DNA from: Rhypophila decipiens
Lineage: Eukaryota > Ascomycota > Sordariomycetes > Sordariales > Naviculisporaceae
DNA: 64,000 nucleotides
Assembly: GCA_033297075.1 (NCBI GenBank)
Contig: MU858110.1
Coordinates: 123,604 to 187,603 of the forward strand
Direction of reading: 5' to 3'
Shown here: piece after piece, positions 48,855 through 60,565 of the stretch
Numbering within the stretch: the stretch's first letter is position 1
Layout of the letters: each line of letters starts with the position of its first letter
Position numbers and translations under genes: made by a program
The notes under the pieces: model-generated
Seen by the model: the letters and a program-made list of their open reading frames with translations, nothing else
The model's database searches: none
What the model was told of the DNA's origin: nothing

Positions 48855-51800
48855 GGAGGAAGGAAGGCGAGCTCGGAGCTCGGGACCTTGTGAAGACTTC
48901 GAAAGGACGCAACAAGGACGAGGAAGACAATTGTCTGTTTGTTGACAACAACGATTAAAATATCCTCCAGTCAGCAAAATAAACTTTTCCGGACTATAGT
49001 CGGCGCCAGCCACTTGCGGAGCTTGCTTACCTTTCTCTTCGCTTCAATAAAAAGAAGGTGAAGCAATCGACTCGTGGGAGTGGCTCGGGGAAAATAGCAA
49101 GGACGGGGCAAGCCGACGTCCCAAAAAGCAAAACCTAAGATGATAGGGGAGTGCGGAGCTGCAGCAGAGGACCCAGGACAGGGTACCTTGGATGGGTCTG
49201 TTGGTGTCTGTCTGTACCGGGCGTGTGCGTATGGGTACCTGAGTCCTCGGAGTCCTCGAGAGTGGTCCACGAATGGATCCGACGGTCGGATTGGCTGGTT
49301 GTGTGGATGCCGAAGCTCAAATATTAAGACGATGTGATGCGAAAGAACGGTTTCTCCTTGTTACCGCTAGTACAGTAACCGCGCGGGATTTCGCTTCAAA
49401 ACCCACAAGGAGATATTATACGAGAAGGACGTCTGTTAATAGTGTGTATATTGCTGTTTTCCACAACCTGGTGTCTTGAACAGATAAAACCCGTATGGGG
49501 GAAGGGTTGGGAACTTGGGATGAAAAAAGAAAAACGAGTGGAAATGGTTGTGGATGTAACCTGTACCGAGGGGCCCTTGCGACTTGGCTGGCGAGGGTTG
49601 AGAAAAATTAGAGAAGCTGGCAAGCTGCAGGTGCCGGGACGAAGCGATGGTTGTCGGGTTTGGGGGTCTGGCAGGTGCGCTGTGGTGGCCTGCTAAAATT
49701 GACCGACGGCGTGGAGTGCTTTCTGTATCTGTACCTAGTTCTAGTGCGGTATGTAGGCATTGGACCTGGCAAGGGCCCTCGAATATCCATTGTCGAGCGA
49801 ATGATCGCTGTGATGAGAGGGCAATTGAACATGAGCTTCACGAAATATTTATACAGAGAAAAAGATATTTGTCAAATTGCTCACATGGTTGATATTTGCA
49901 TCTTCTCGGTCCGAGTTGACGGCATTGCCATATGCTGCGTGGCTGCCATGTCAGCGCTTTTTCTTCTTATCGGAGAAGGGCGCGTGGGAAGTGGGCACCT
50001 CAAGACCACCAAATCCAAAGTATGTGCTTTTTGGTGAACCCAACAGATGTAGAACAGTCCACATGTTGGAATCGCATATTCCGTGGCCCTGGAAACCTCC
50101 AATTGTTCTTTTTGCGAAATCGCTGGCTGTACGGCGTGGTTTTGTGCCGTGACTTGCAGACTTGGGTTGAACTGGGGTGCTAGAGTTGGAGGAAGGAGGC
50201 AGTTGCAGTAATACTCAGGCAAGCACATCGCACGTCTCCTACCGCTACCATTCGAGCTATTTCAATGTCCTGGGAAGGCACATCGACAGCTTGACAATTA
50301 AGTTCAGCCACAAAGCATCTTTATTCTAACTCCTTCCCGGACATCGCACACGTCAGATACTTCACGGTTCGGCCCCTGCCGTCGCAGTACCCGTCAGAGT
50401 TATCGCACCTGACCCCATGGTTACGGCGACACCTTGCAATTCCTTTCCGGTGGCTTCATCCCAAGCTCCAGCATAAGCCTTCAACGGGCGTCCGAAGCGC
50501 GTTCAAGGCGAAAACCCATCACCCGGATTGTGAACTTTCCGTACGCTAATAGGGAGGTGGCTTTCCTGGTCACAGGGTATTCTTGATATATAGTTGTATT
50601 CTATCTTAGGAACCTTGGATGAGTCCCTTTTCACGATTCTGAAGCACGATGAACATAAATCTGCTCGCCGCGATATGCGCCGTATCATATCCGTATATCG
50701 ACCTGTCTCTCCGTACTGTAATTGGTATGGAACCCCACAGACAAAATCAACCACCATGGTCATGAATGTCACACCTCGGGAATTTGACAGCTTCCACGCA
50801 GACTGAATGCAACGGCTGGCCATCAGGTTACCGTCATACGCATCAATTTACTCCGTATATAACATATATATCCCATCGATCACCACACTCTGGTCACACC
50901 TTCCACTTGATGCTTTTGACGAGGCGGTCAACCTCGCCATGTTGAAGGGCCTGTCTCATGTCTGATTGTTTATCGACACTCAGATACCTACATATATACG
51001 GGGCGGTATGCCACGGCCAAGATACGGAGTATCCAGACTCCAAACACCATGACATACCTATTCCCATCCAGTAATCACCCAGCGAACGCCATTGAACCGT
51101 TGACCCGATATGTACATACATGCCCAGGATGGCACGGGCGAAGTCATCCCCATACGGTATACCGGTAATCCGGACTTGACCGACTTCGCAGATCCCGACC
51201 CACCAAGCAACCGGCTTGAGCTCCGATTTGTGGATACCGTTTCGGATCTCGATGGAAGCCGGTTGTGGACAAGGGTATCTGGCTACGTACCATTACCGTC
51301 CGGATACACTCCGGGCTCATTCCTCGCAGAGCTCGTCGTGCAACTACACAATGAAGCACGTAAAAAGGAAATCATTCGTTCTAGATAGAATCCCATTCTA
51401 TTTTCCGGACTGCATGATGTCCCTCGAAGTCCTTGATAGTTATGAGATTCTGTCACTCTCATAGAAAAGGTGTTGAGATTGCTGGACAAACGTAACGGAC
51501 AAGACGCAAGACGTTGGCCAGCATCCTCCATAGAGGATCATCAACACTACCAAGCTCGGATGGTTGGTAGCTCAGAGTTGTGGCGGCGTAAAGGGTGAGG
51601 TTGGGTGAGGAACATCTGGATGTGGAACGCACCTTCCTCCTTTCGATGGCATCAAAGAAATGAGGGTGAGGGTCAGTTTAGGAAGCCCCATCCACGGAGT
51701 CGCTCCTGCGTTGCTGAACACAGAAAGTCAAGGATGCGGCTCATCTTGTGCAGGAGCTCCTCAACGTCGTCTCGTTTCCCTTGTCTCTCTTTTTTTCCGC

Positions 51801-51986
51801 AGCTGTCTACTGCACCTCGAACCAACTCTTCTCAACTGACCACTAGTACCCAATACACCTCTACTGTCAACGTTTCCCATCTTTTCGTTTCCAACTCTTT
51901 CACATCAATAACCTTGCTTCCTTGGGCCTTTCTCAACTTTCGATAGCAAACTAAACAGCCAAGATACCGAACACCTACCATTCAAG
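48855..51986. other. Long intergenic region, 3.1 kb
   Basis: Divergent promoter space for the NRP1-like gene and the Pmp3 gene. The last 350 bp before 51987 is a typical CT- and AAC-rich fungal 5' leader. No other gene, RNA gene or transposon end recognised. Confidence 0.5.
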
Positions 51987-52405
51987 ATGCCTAGAGGATC
52001 ACAGCCCATAGCTTCCACTATTTTCGTGATTCTTGTCACGATCATATGTCAGTCGAGACCCCAATTCGAGATTCCCATCGTTCACTTTGACCAAGACTGA
52101 CCGGACGGCCTCGCCCGACTAGTCCCGCCACTCGGCGTTGCTTGTATTGCAGGGTTTGGGCCAGATTGCTTGGTCAACTTCGTCCTGTACTTATTTGGGT
52201 ACGTTGCTCGTAATCCGACCGGCCTGTCAAACTGCATTCTCACCATACCATGACGAACAGCGGCATTCCGGCGTACATCCATGCTGCCTATATCGAATAC
52301 GTCTACTTCAGTCGCAGAGACCGATCTCGATGGGGTATTCTCGAAGACAATTGGATGCCGGGCATTTTCAGCGAGAGGGTCCAGAGTGGCGGTATAAGAC
52401 TATAG
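51987..52405 (+). CDS. PMP3: Pmp3/UPF0057-family small membrane protein (93 aa)
   Basis: Small hydrophobic plasma-membrane protein; the yeast member influences membrane potential and salt tolerance. It is coded by three short exons, 51987-52047, 52123-52198 and 52261-52405, so no long ORF shows it. The frames join exactly (T|TC to Phe, GG|C to Gly). Residues about 10-30 are a membrane segment (ASTIFVILVTIIFPPLGVAC). The family core follows: FPPLGV.CIAGFGPDCLVN, then FVLYLFGGIPAYIHAAYIEY, matching the usual PPLGVFL..GCGADLLIN..LTLLGYIPGHIHA pattern. The C-terminal tail after YVYFSRRDR is hydrophilic (APG-like MPGIFSERVQSGG), as in the longer fungal members. Introns have GTCAGT and GTACGT donors. 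The final residues are less certain because another splice near 52393 cannot be excluded. Confidence 0.85.
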
Positions 52406-53987
52406 GCGGACCTTCGCATCCCGGTACCACGAGTTTGAGCGCAGTCGATGCTCCAGCTACAGTTGGTACCGACTGCCCAGAAACAGCAAACGGCGTCGAG
52501 TGTCGGGAGTCGAACTAACTGCCTTGCTTTAGGAATCGTAACCATGTCTGCTGGTGCTGAATGGAAAAAATCTCAGAACCGTGACGAGCACCAAGGAAAA
52601 GGAGGCTGGACAGAAACGCTGGATGTTGCTGATGTTGTATCCGGGTCGATATTGGATCTTCTTGCTTTCGGGACTGGGTGCTGGTGCTGGGGATTGTGAC
52701 CAAGGAGGCTCCTACTCGAATTCCTACTTCCCACGGAATGGCCGTCGGTTCTTGGTGAACATGTTGTATTCGGAAAGTGTTAGAGAACGATATCGAATAG
52801 CTTGAATCGATATCCTGACCCCCTCTCGCTGTCAAGTGTTTTCCCAAGTCCTCCATCTTGTATAATTGGTTGGCCTTAGTGTACTCCGCCACTTGGTCCA
52901 TTTGATCACGAGGAATGGCTACTGATATTTGGAAAGGAAAAGGTTGAAACTGGAGAGAGATGCCATTGGAGTCTTATTAGCCTTTGGATAAGGTTAAACG
53001 GCGGCTTCTGGGTGGAGGGATCCCGCTGTCATGGTCGGCACTAGACAGCTTTCAGACATTAAAGTGGGGCCAAGGAATTGGCTCTCCAGCCATTGGATTC
53101 GCTGGAACCCCGCTCAAACGGGCCTGCAAGTTCTGCAACAGGGAACCCAGACAAGACTCTTCTGCCCTTTGAACGACAGCCACGACTGCTTGCAGCACGC
53201 ACTTGGTTCTTGTCGTCCAATGGCAGGAAAGTGAATCCAATTCTCAACCTGACCGCTGCAGCCAGTGAGAGCACGTTCAAAGTGAGAAAAAAGGACGAAA
53301 AGGAGAGAATCTGGAGCAGAAATTGCGCTCCCTCCAATCTCACAACTGGAAACAAAACAAGACGACGTCCCGTCGCGACATATCGCCTGCAACCCGCATA
53401 TCGCTTCCTCCAAAAGATTGCGTCCACGTTGTCGTCTTGAGATCCCAAACTTTGCAAGACATTTTCCATCCCCGAAACTCAGTACCGAACCCGAGGAAGA
53501 TTCAAGGGAGGGGAAGAAGGAAACCCTGACTTGCCTGCTGTCCCTTGTTCCTGATACCAAGAGAAGAGCAATTGTGTGAAACGATCCAGGCCAGACATCG
53601 ACGTTGAACTTGATCGTCTTTCTCGATTCCGATCCTTTTCTATTGCCGTGGATCCCGAGAACGATGGACCCCCGGAACTGAGAGGCGCTCCTATCCGTAC
53701 AGGTGTCCCCATCATGCCGTTCTCGTCCTATGGATGATACTGTTGCCGTCTTCTAGTCCGTCGCTCGAGCTGCGTCCACGACACACTTGCATTGTGCTAC
53801 CCGCTTCTTCCTGACTCGTCTAGCTGACCTGGTTCTTGCCTTGGTTGCTTGGTACCCTCTCCTTTTTATCCCTTGCCGCATTGTGCATAGATGATAGACC
53901 CTCTCTTCTTGGGTTGGCTAGTCTTTTGCTGGACCATCTTTTTCCTGTGTATAAATATATATAGAGCGAGAACACGTCGACCGCCAG
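52406..53987. other. Intergenic region with one unexplained open stretch
   Basis: 3' flank of the Pmp3 gene and upstream region of the next gene. An ATG-less open stretch at 53555-53737 looks protein-like and is discussed in the findings. A TATAAATATATATA sequence lies at 53950-53963, 25-38 bp before the next ATG. Confidence 0.45.
53950..53963 (+). promoter_or_regulatory. TATA-like tract before the low-complexity gene
   Basis: TATAAATATATATA ends 25 bp before the ATG at 53988. If used as a TATA box the leader would be only a few bases long, so it may instead lie within a longer leader. Confidence 0.3.
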
Positions 53988-56213
53988 ATGGAGCATGACG
54001 GAGGCAATGCACGGCAAGGGGAAGGGAATGTCGTGGTTCATCTGAGTCCAGTCGCCACAGTTACCCCTGATGCGAGTACGGGGCTGGCCACTACCTCCCA
54101 TTCAACATCTTCTGCCTCTCCCTCTCCATACCCAAATCTGAACTCGGCAAAGGTCGAGCCACTTATTCTCGCTCCCAAGGTCTCCTCGACATCCAATCAA
54201 AAGCAAAACCACTCGCGGCGAAGATCCCTTCCTTTTGCTTTCCCTCCTCTCTTCTTCCAGTCAAACACTTCCTCGACCTCGCTCGCCCCATCTACCGCCG
54301 AGGGCAAACCGATCCCCGTCGACGACACCACAGCCGCCCACCGGATATCCGCCCTCAAGAAACTCAACAGCAGCTATCCCTCGGCCGCCGCTGGACGCGG
54401 TCACACTTACGCCAAGAGCACGGGCGCCCAGAGCAGCACCTACTCGCAACCTGTTCTCGTTAGGACATATAGCGGACCCTCGCCCTCACAAGGAGGATCC
54501 TATAGCGGTGTTCGCTCTCCGAAACACCACCAACAACAGTCTAGGTCTTCACGATATAGACCGCCAAGCAGCAGCCGTGGCGTATCGAGACGCGTCCCAC
54601 TGCCTCTGTCCTCCAAGTCTGGATCTGACCTGTCCAGCAGACCTACCAAGCCTGCCCTAAGCGGTGGAGTCGGAGTCGGCCCCTTTAGTAACGCGAACAG
54701 CAGCAGCAACTTATCATTCTCAAGACCAGGAGGAGCAACCGGGAATAACAACAGTAACAGCGGTAGCACGAATGGAGGTGGTGTGATCACAATGCCACAC
54801 CACAAACCCAAGAAAAGCAGCATCGGCAGTAAGCTGCCCTTGTCATGGCAATGGAAGGGCGGCAGTTCTTCCCGGCGAGACCAAGACGAAGCCAAGCTAC
54901 CACCGTTGGAGGCCTTCTCATTCAAAAGTTTCATGGCGGATATGCAGACCCAGGGCGGCGGCAGCGGGGAGAATGACATCGGGGCGGACCTGGACCGGAT
55001 CGCCGAGATTTGTGCACGGTCGAGATATTCACTGAGCAGTCAATACGAGATGCACGTTGCGCCCCATGGGTCGGGGATTTCATTTGTTAATGGTAGCAGT
55101 GGTGGTGGGATGGGGGGATCGAGGAGGAAAGGACATAGTCATAGTCGAAGCGGGGGAGGAGGAGTAGGAGGAGGACCGACCCTTCAGGCGATTAGCTCGG
55201 ATGACGACAACGAAAATACTGCGAGGTCACATCAACATCGAAAACGGAGGAGTGCAGGCGGCGGCGGCGGGAGGAGAAGGAGCGTGGCGTATGGGACGTT
55301 GGAAACCATCATGTCGAGTAGTCGGTCTTCGGAGGAGGATAAAACGAAAAAGAAATCTGCTGCCGAGATTATGGGCGAGGTTCGAGGTCGGGCTGCGAGG
55401 AAGGCTGGTTGGGATAATGGAGCTTCTACTACGACTACTACTACGACGACGACGGGATCTGGTTCGACCTCGGGTAATACGCATGGCGATGAGGCGGCGG
55501 CGGCGGCAAGTCAGACTGGACGACGACCACGACGACTCGAAAGCCAGGCGAGCAGCGCGGGACGATTGGCTAGAAAAAAATCCGCTTCCTTCGCTGCGGC
55601 TGTTATTCTGGATAGTAGTCGTCATCATCATCAAGGCGAGAATAGCACCACCACACCATCGTCGTCTGCCTCGGCGCTGGTTAGCGAGCCCGCCATGCCC
55701 CAGACTTCAACCAGTCACTTGGGTGTTCGGACGGCGTCTGCGAATGTTGTTGTCGACTCACCGCCGCGTTCACCGAGCGATTCACAGGGACCAGGAGGAC
55801 AGGTTGAAGTCCATCTGGCGGATGAGCTACCGCACCATGATCAGGCAGAGGTTTATGGTGGGCCGAGGACATCGACGAGATCACTTCATTCACATGCTGG
55901 TTCGGGATCCTGGAGTACGTGGCTTTCTCCCTGGAGATCATCGAACTCGAACTCGAATGCAGGTATTAATGATATGAACATGGATACTGAGGGTCATGCT
56001 GCTGATGTGCCGGCGACGACGACGACAGCCCTTGGTGAGAGGGCTGGGACGGGTGGTGGGTTTCCGGTGGCTACTATCACTACTAGAGGTAGTGGTAATA
56101 ACGCCGAGGGAAGTCTGCGGCAGTTACTTAGGTCTGTTGATTCCTTGGCTTTGGGATCTTCTGGTGGTGAGGCAAAGGATAAAGGGAAAGACAAGGCAGT
56201 TCATCGAGAGTAA
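53988..56213 (+). CDS. Low-complexity Ser/Gly-rich hypothetical protein (741 aa)
   Basis: Single-exon ORF. ATG at 53988 (MEHDGGNARQGEGN) is the first ATG after a TATA-like tract. The product is nearly all low-complexity: Ser-rich blocks, poly-Gly/Asn (about 240-270), His/Gly stretches, a run of nine or more Thr (about 485) and poly-Ala (about 505). The best candidate for a structured motif is the segment from EAFSFKSFMADMQTQGGG through DLDRIAEICARSRYSLSSQY (about 305-355), which looks helical and is preceded by a basic region (SSIGSKLPLSWQWKGG). Other basic Ser-rich patches (RRRSLPFAF, ARKKSASFAAA) look like phosphorylation sites. No known domain is recognised. The codon-level repeats make length variation between strains likely. 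Confidence 0.75.
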   Translation: MEHDGGNARQGEGNVVVHLSPVATVTPDASTGLATTSHSTSSASPSPYPNLNSAKVEPLILAPKVSSTSNQKQNHSRRRSLPFAFPPLFFQSNTSSTSLAPSTAEGKPIPVDDTTAAHRISALKKLNSSYPSAAAGRGHTYAKSTGAQSSTYSQPVLVRTYSGPSPSQGGSYSGVRSPKHHQQQSRSSRYRPPSSSRGVSRRVPLPLSSKSGSDLSSRPTKPALSGGVGVGPFSNANSSSNLSFSRPGGATGNNNSNSGSTNGGGVITMPHHKPKKSSIGSKLPLSWQWKGGSSSRRDQDEAKLPPLEAFSFKSFMADMQTQGGGSGENDIGADLDRIAEICARSRYSLSSQYEMHVAPHGSGISFVNGSSGGGMGGSRRKGHSHSRSGGGGVGGGPTLQAISSDDDNENTARSHQHRKRRSAGGGGGRRRSVAYGTLETIMSSSRSSEEDKTKKKSAAEIMGEVRGRAARKAGWDNGASTTTTTTTTTGSGSTSGNTHGDEAAAAASQTGRRPRRLESQASSAGRLARKKSASFAAAVILDSSRHHHQGENSTTTPSSSASALVSEPAMPQTSTSHLGVRTASANVVVDSPPRSPSDSQGPGGQVEVHLADELPHHDQAEVYGGPRTSTRSLHSHAGSGSWSTWLSPWRSSNSNSNAGINDMNMDTEGHAADVPATTTTALGERAGTGGGFPVATITTRGSGNNAEGSLRQLLRSVDSLALGSSGGEAKDKGKDKAVHRE

Positions 56214-57040
56214 GAAAAGGATAAGAAAAATTGGTTTTATTTGTTAAGCACCACCAGTTTTGAGGATCTGCCTACCTACACTGTGTGTATGGTCGGTCAG
56301 CTCGTTGTCTTTGTTTCTTCCTATGGTGTTTGTCGGTTGGTTCATGATTGGGATATGACTGGTGTATGGCGCGGTACGGGTATGGACATGGATGGGTACG
56401 ATTATGAGAATGTTACGGTACGCTCATGGAAATGACTGAACGAAATTAGTACCAGGGAAAACGGCCCGGGGCCGGGATAAACAATCATATACAATGGTTT
56501 GTTTCAAGGTACAAGGACACAGAACAAAAATAGACTGTCAGATACCTAGGTTCCTGTTAAGTGGCACTTGTGGCAATGGAAGAATGGAATGCCGAATGCT
56601 ATCATTACCTGGTATGGCTGCTTGAGCTACCTCATCACTTCTGCCTATACCCTGATTCCGCGATTTCACGATAAATACTCAGCAAATAACCCTACCAGCT
56701 AAATCCCAAAAGAAAGAAAATAAAATGCCACGCTAAAACACGAAAGCCAATGAGAACAACAATTGGCAAAGAAAAAAATCAATAATCTACATCAAACGCA
56801 GACCTCATAGCAAAGAGGCCCGAAATAACTAGGCTATGTACCATACTTCCATCCTCCCAAACGCCCATCCATCATCCTCCATACATCCAAGAAGGGCTTA
56901 CATAACTCTCTGGCCGGTTATCCCTGAAATCCCATCCAGGAACACCAGTGCGAAATCAAGACGCCCATCTGTTGGATGAATATCATACCAAAAGAAAACC
57001 AAGACAGGTAAAAGAAAGCGGCAGTTTGGTTCCATCAGCA
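56214..57040. other. Convergent intergenic region
   Basis: 3' flanks of the two adjacent genes. No gene or RNA found. Confidence 0.55.
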
Positions 57041-59590
57041 TCAACGGTATGGACTGTGCGGCAGATGACCAGGCGTACCGCCCTGGTAATGGGAGTTACC
57101 CTGTTGCTGCTGGGCCCGTTGAAGTTGATATTGTTCAAAACTTCCCAAACCCGGGGACCAAAGCGGGTAAGTGGGATTGCCTTGCGCTGGCTGATGTCCT
57201 CCATAAGTGGTAAGTCCATTGCCAAAACCACCACCGCCGCCGACATCATCAGGCATGTCGTCGTCATCATAATCATCTTCAGCCTCCTCCTCATATTCCT
57301 CATCGACATCCGTCATCTCGGCATCCTCATATTCCCCTTGATCCTGTCCCTCCTCCTCCGGATACTGCTCATCTTCCTCCGTGTGGTCGTCCTCAGTCTC
57401 AACTTCCCGCTGGCCGGGGTCTCGCTGCTGGACACGGGCTTGATTCTCCAGGTTGTCCAACTCGGCTGCAAAATCGTACGGCTCATTGCCCAATCCGTCG
57501 AGCTCCTCGTCGTCAGGCAGAGGGTTGTCTTCCCCAACTTGGCTGAAGTTTTGCCACATGGGCTGGTCGTTAGTCATAAGCTCATCCTTCAGGTTGGGCT
57601 TGTAGTTCTTGGGGGCTTCATAAGGCCAGGGTTGGTCGATCACTCTCAAAGATTCCAAAGCAGTCTCCAGACTGCACGGAGAGCCGAATCTTTCAAAGGC
57701 GTCCCGGTCAAACATGCCGTTGATTCTCCCGGCGGGCACCGTCGGAATATCCACCGTCCATCTTCCGTTTTTGTTGACAGATTCCAGCATCTCCTCCAGC
57801 CGGTCTTGTGAGAACCTGAGGTTAAACAGCCACTTGACAACATCAAAGGTCTGACCAAACTCCTCCTCTTCCTGTCCCAGAATTGCCTGCTGCTCTTCTT
57901 TGGTCATGGTATGCCAATGGTGATGCTTTTTTACATCCCGAGGCTGCCACATCCAGCGCTCAAAGGGAACATTTCCGCATTCCTTGTAGACCTTGCTCGT
58001 TACAGCGCCTGCCTCCCTGTGCTTTTCCAGGTCCGGGCTGTCCTCGAGCTCGTCGTCGCTCATGTACATTTCCTCAAGAGAAGGAACAGCCTGCGCGCCA
58101 GTTTCCCAGTCGATGTGACCGTAAAACATCATCTTCTCGGCATATGGCTCAAAGTCCAGCTGACGACGGGCTGACTCGATGAATATCAGCTCATCTGGAC
58201 GCAAGAGGTGCTCGTTGCCGATGCCCCATCCCTCGAGATGCTTGAGGCCCATCTCGTGGACAGGGACACCGTAGACTGGCTCTCCCCTCATCTGCTCCTC
58301 CGGGGTGGGCTCGATGTCGTATGCAACCTTGAGTCGGCGGATTTCGAGACGGGTGGTGTATCTCTTTCGGCGCAACATGGCCCACAGCGCCGAGAGGCTT
58401 CTCTGTCCAAGCATGAGCTCGACGAGTGCCGAAGACTCGGGGCCGTAGATGGGGTCGTTGAATGCTAACATGGTTTTGACCAAGAACATATGAAGGAGGC
58501 AGAGGTCGACTGAGGTGATCAAATCTTCGGAACGCATCATAGCAACTCGGCCTTCGCTGGTCGAGATATCCATGATCAGCCACATTTTCTTCAAAGCCAT
58601 CTCCGTTCTACACGGGAGGCGATGGCCCATTCGAGCAAGGGTGGCCATGATGTCGCGAATACGGACCTCCCGGCTGTAGACCATCTGTAGCCACTTCAAG
58701 CCAGGGACCATGCGCACTTCGTTATTGACAATCGGGCTGCGTTTCCTCTCCGGGATGGTTATGTGCGCCATGTCGTGGTATGCCTTGTCCATGGGCCGAC
58801 CGGCGGGATCTCTGATGTAGAACTCGTCCACGTAGATGCTGCGAGAAAAGATTCTGACTGACCCAGGGGCCATATGCTCGGCCCATGTCTTGATGGTGCT
58901 CCACATGTGGTCATCGACGATGCCGTGAAACTTGCGGCTAATGCTGTAGAGATTGATGATATCCCTTGGCTTCAGATGCTTACCGACCTCGATTATCAAC
59001 TCTGGACAGGTGAGCAGTGACTCGAAGAGGTTGAACCCAGAGGCTGGGATGGGATCTGGCTCGACCAAGTCGAGGGATTGCTTCGCATGCCATTCTCTGA
59101 CAGCATTGACGACGCTGCGGGCACGAGGAAGGGCAGCATCGCGGAATTGTGAAGCGGAAGGGACGGCTCCCCGTAACATGTTCCGGGGCGCATTGCAGAC
59201 AGTGTCAAACCAGAATGTAGTGATCCTCTCTTCGAGATTGACGCTAGGAATGGTCTGGGCTCTGTTGTCTACCTTGTCCTGCTGCTCAGGGTTGCGGGAG
59301 TTTTGGGCGTAGACCTTGTGTGCGCCGTCGAAGGTTGTCTTTTGTGGATGTTGCAAAGGCTCTTCAGCCTCTAGAATGGACTGAAGGATATTGTCAGGGT
59401 TGGCGCGGATACCGGCTGACCGAATCTCCTCAGCGGTGGCATTCCGTCGACCGACCGTCTCTTCCAGATATTGGCGATACTCTGGACTCATGGCAGCGGC
59501 CCGGACATCCGCGAGGGTCGGCAGCTCGTATCTCCCATTGCAAGGTCCTGGGAGTCCCAAGATTTGGGGACGTGGAGGCGGAGGATCCAT
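57041..59590 (-). CDS. F-box protein with acidic tail (849 aa)
   Basis: Intronless. The first in-frame ATG is at 59590 (MDPPPPRPQILGLPG). Residues about 185-235 form an F-box (LLTCPELIIEVGKHLKPRDI, then INLYSISRKFHGIVDDHMW). Before it lies a helical region (DVRAAAMSPEYRQYLEETVG). After it come about 450 residues of mixed sequence with Trp- and Met-rich segments (LKKMWLIMDISTSEGRVAMM, FVVKWLFNLRFSQDRLEEML-like) that look folded but match no domain I know. Residues about 710-785 are strongly acidic (DDHTEEDEQYPEEEGQDQ, DDYDDDDMPDD). The tail is Gly/Gln/Pro-rich. Probably a Skp1-binding adaptor of an SCF ligase or a structural F-box protein. The family appears to be ascomycete-specific. Confidence 0.82.
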   Translation of the reverse strand: MDPPPPRPQILGLPGPCNGRYELPTLADVRAAAMSPEYRQYLEETVGRRNATAEEIRSAGIRANPDNILQSILEAEEPLQHPQKTTFDGAHKVYAQNSRNPEQQDKVDNRAQTIPSVNLEERITTFWFDTVCNAPRNMLRGAVPSASQFRDAALPRARSVVNAVREWHAKQSLDLVEPDPIPASGFNLFESLLTCPELIIEVGKHLKPRDIINLYSISRKFHGIVDDHMWSTIKTWAEHMAPGSVRIFSRSIYVDEFYIRDPAGRPMDKAYHDMAHITIPERKRSPIVNNEVRMVPGLKWLQMVYSREVRIRDIMATLARMGHRLPCRTEMALKKMWLIMDISTSEGRVAMMRSEDLITSVDLCLLHMFLVKTMLAFNDPIYGPESSALVELMLGQRSLSALWAMLRRKRYTTRLEIRRLKVAYDIEPTPEEQMRGEPVYGVPVHEMGLKHLEGWGIGNEHLLRPDELIFIESARRQLDFEPYAEKMMFYGHIDWETGAQAVPSLEEMYMSDDELEDSPDLEKHREAGAVTSKVYKECGNVPFERWMWQPRDVKKHHHWHTMTKEEQQAILGQEEEEFGQTFDVVKWLFNLRFSQDRLEEMLESVNKNGRWTVDIPTVPAGRINGMFDRDAFERFGSPCSLETALESLRVIDQPWPYEAPKNYKPNLKDELMTNDQPMWQNFSQVGEDNPLPDDEELDGLGNEPYDFAAELDNLENQARVQQRDPGQREVETEDDHTEEDEQYPEEEGQDQGEYEDAEMTDVDEEYEEEAEDDYDDDDMPDDVGGGGGFGNGLTTYGGHQPAQGNPTYPLWSPGLGSFEQYQLQRAQQQQGNSHYQGGTPGHLPHSPYR

Positions 59591-60565
59591 GATGTTGAAG
59601 GGTGGTCTGCTCGAGTTTCTAAGTAAATATGGTGTGGGCAAGGAGTCTTGTCGGCGTGTATTGATCTGGGGCGGGGAGAGTTTGTAGACGAGGTAAGAAT
59701 GAAAACATATTGTATCGACGCGAAAGAGGAAATGAGTGACGCGACATGTTGAGGGAAGTATTTATAATTACTCTTTGGGGGGGAAATGGTGTCGAAACTT
59801 CTTGACAATAGGGTTCGTGATGCGGTGCGGTCGCTTCAATCTGCGATGCTTAGCATTCTTCCTGTTGTTGCGCCCAGTTCCGACCCACACTGAACACTTG
59901 GGAACAATGCTAAGGAAATATGCAGCTGAGGTTGGGATGGAAAAGCGGACACACGTAATGGTCAAGTGAGTTGGCTCAAATTGCCTGTGTTGAGATGGAA
60001 GGAGCGACCCCCGTTTCGAAATCATCGACTTCGGGCTTGTTGCCCGGCAGCCCGCGTGCTCGCGTTTGACAAGCACTCTCTCCGCCGAACATAGCGGAAG
60101 ACGGTAGAAGGACAGGAAACCTAAGGTAAGTTACCCTGCGTGGATTGTTATATGGGCCTCAATAGATTTGAGCCATGACAGTCTCAACCCAGCCAGCCAC
60201 AGGCCCCGAATGAGACCATAGTGAGCACGATCGTACGGTCAAATTAAAGTTACTTTTATCATGCTACGAACTATCTGCGCTCTTTTCATTCTAACGCTGC
60301 CTGTCGTGAACTGTTTGAAAAGTAACTGAGCCTATGTCTCCATGCCTTGCTCCCATCTGGTGAACTTAAAGTCTCGATAATCGTCAAGCCAGCACTCAAT
60401 GTCTTGGTTCGAGTTGGCGAATGCTCGGCGTCTTAAAGTTAGTGAAGCGGGATTTGATGGACTCGACGTCTTGGTCCGAGGTCTGAGCTTATGACGCTTC
60501 TAACTTTTCGACGCGCGGTAATTGAAATCCCACGGAAATATTTTACCGTTATGATTAACAAAATC
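59591..60565. other. Intergenic region between tandem minus-strand genes
   Basis: Contains the promoter of the F-box gene and the 3' flank of HAT2. No gene found. Confidence 0.5.

Noticed and set aside
53059..53560. Two overlapping minus-strand ORFs of 136 and 148 codons
   Set aside because: Mutually overlapping, no splice or composition support, and they oppose leader-like DNA.
55201..55977. 258-codon ORF overlapping the low-complexity gene in another frame
   Set aside because: Arg-rich composition is what the repeated codons of the main frame give when read shifted; it has no independent signals.
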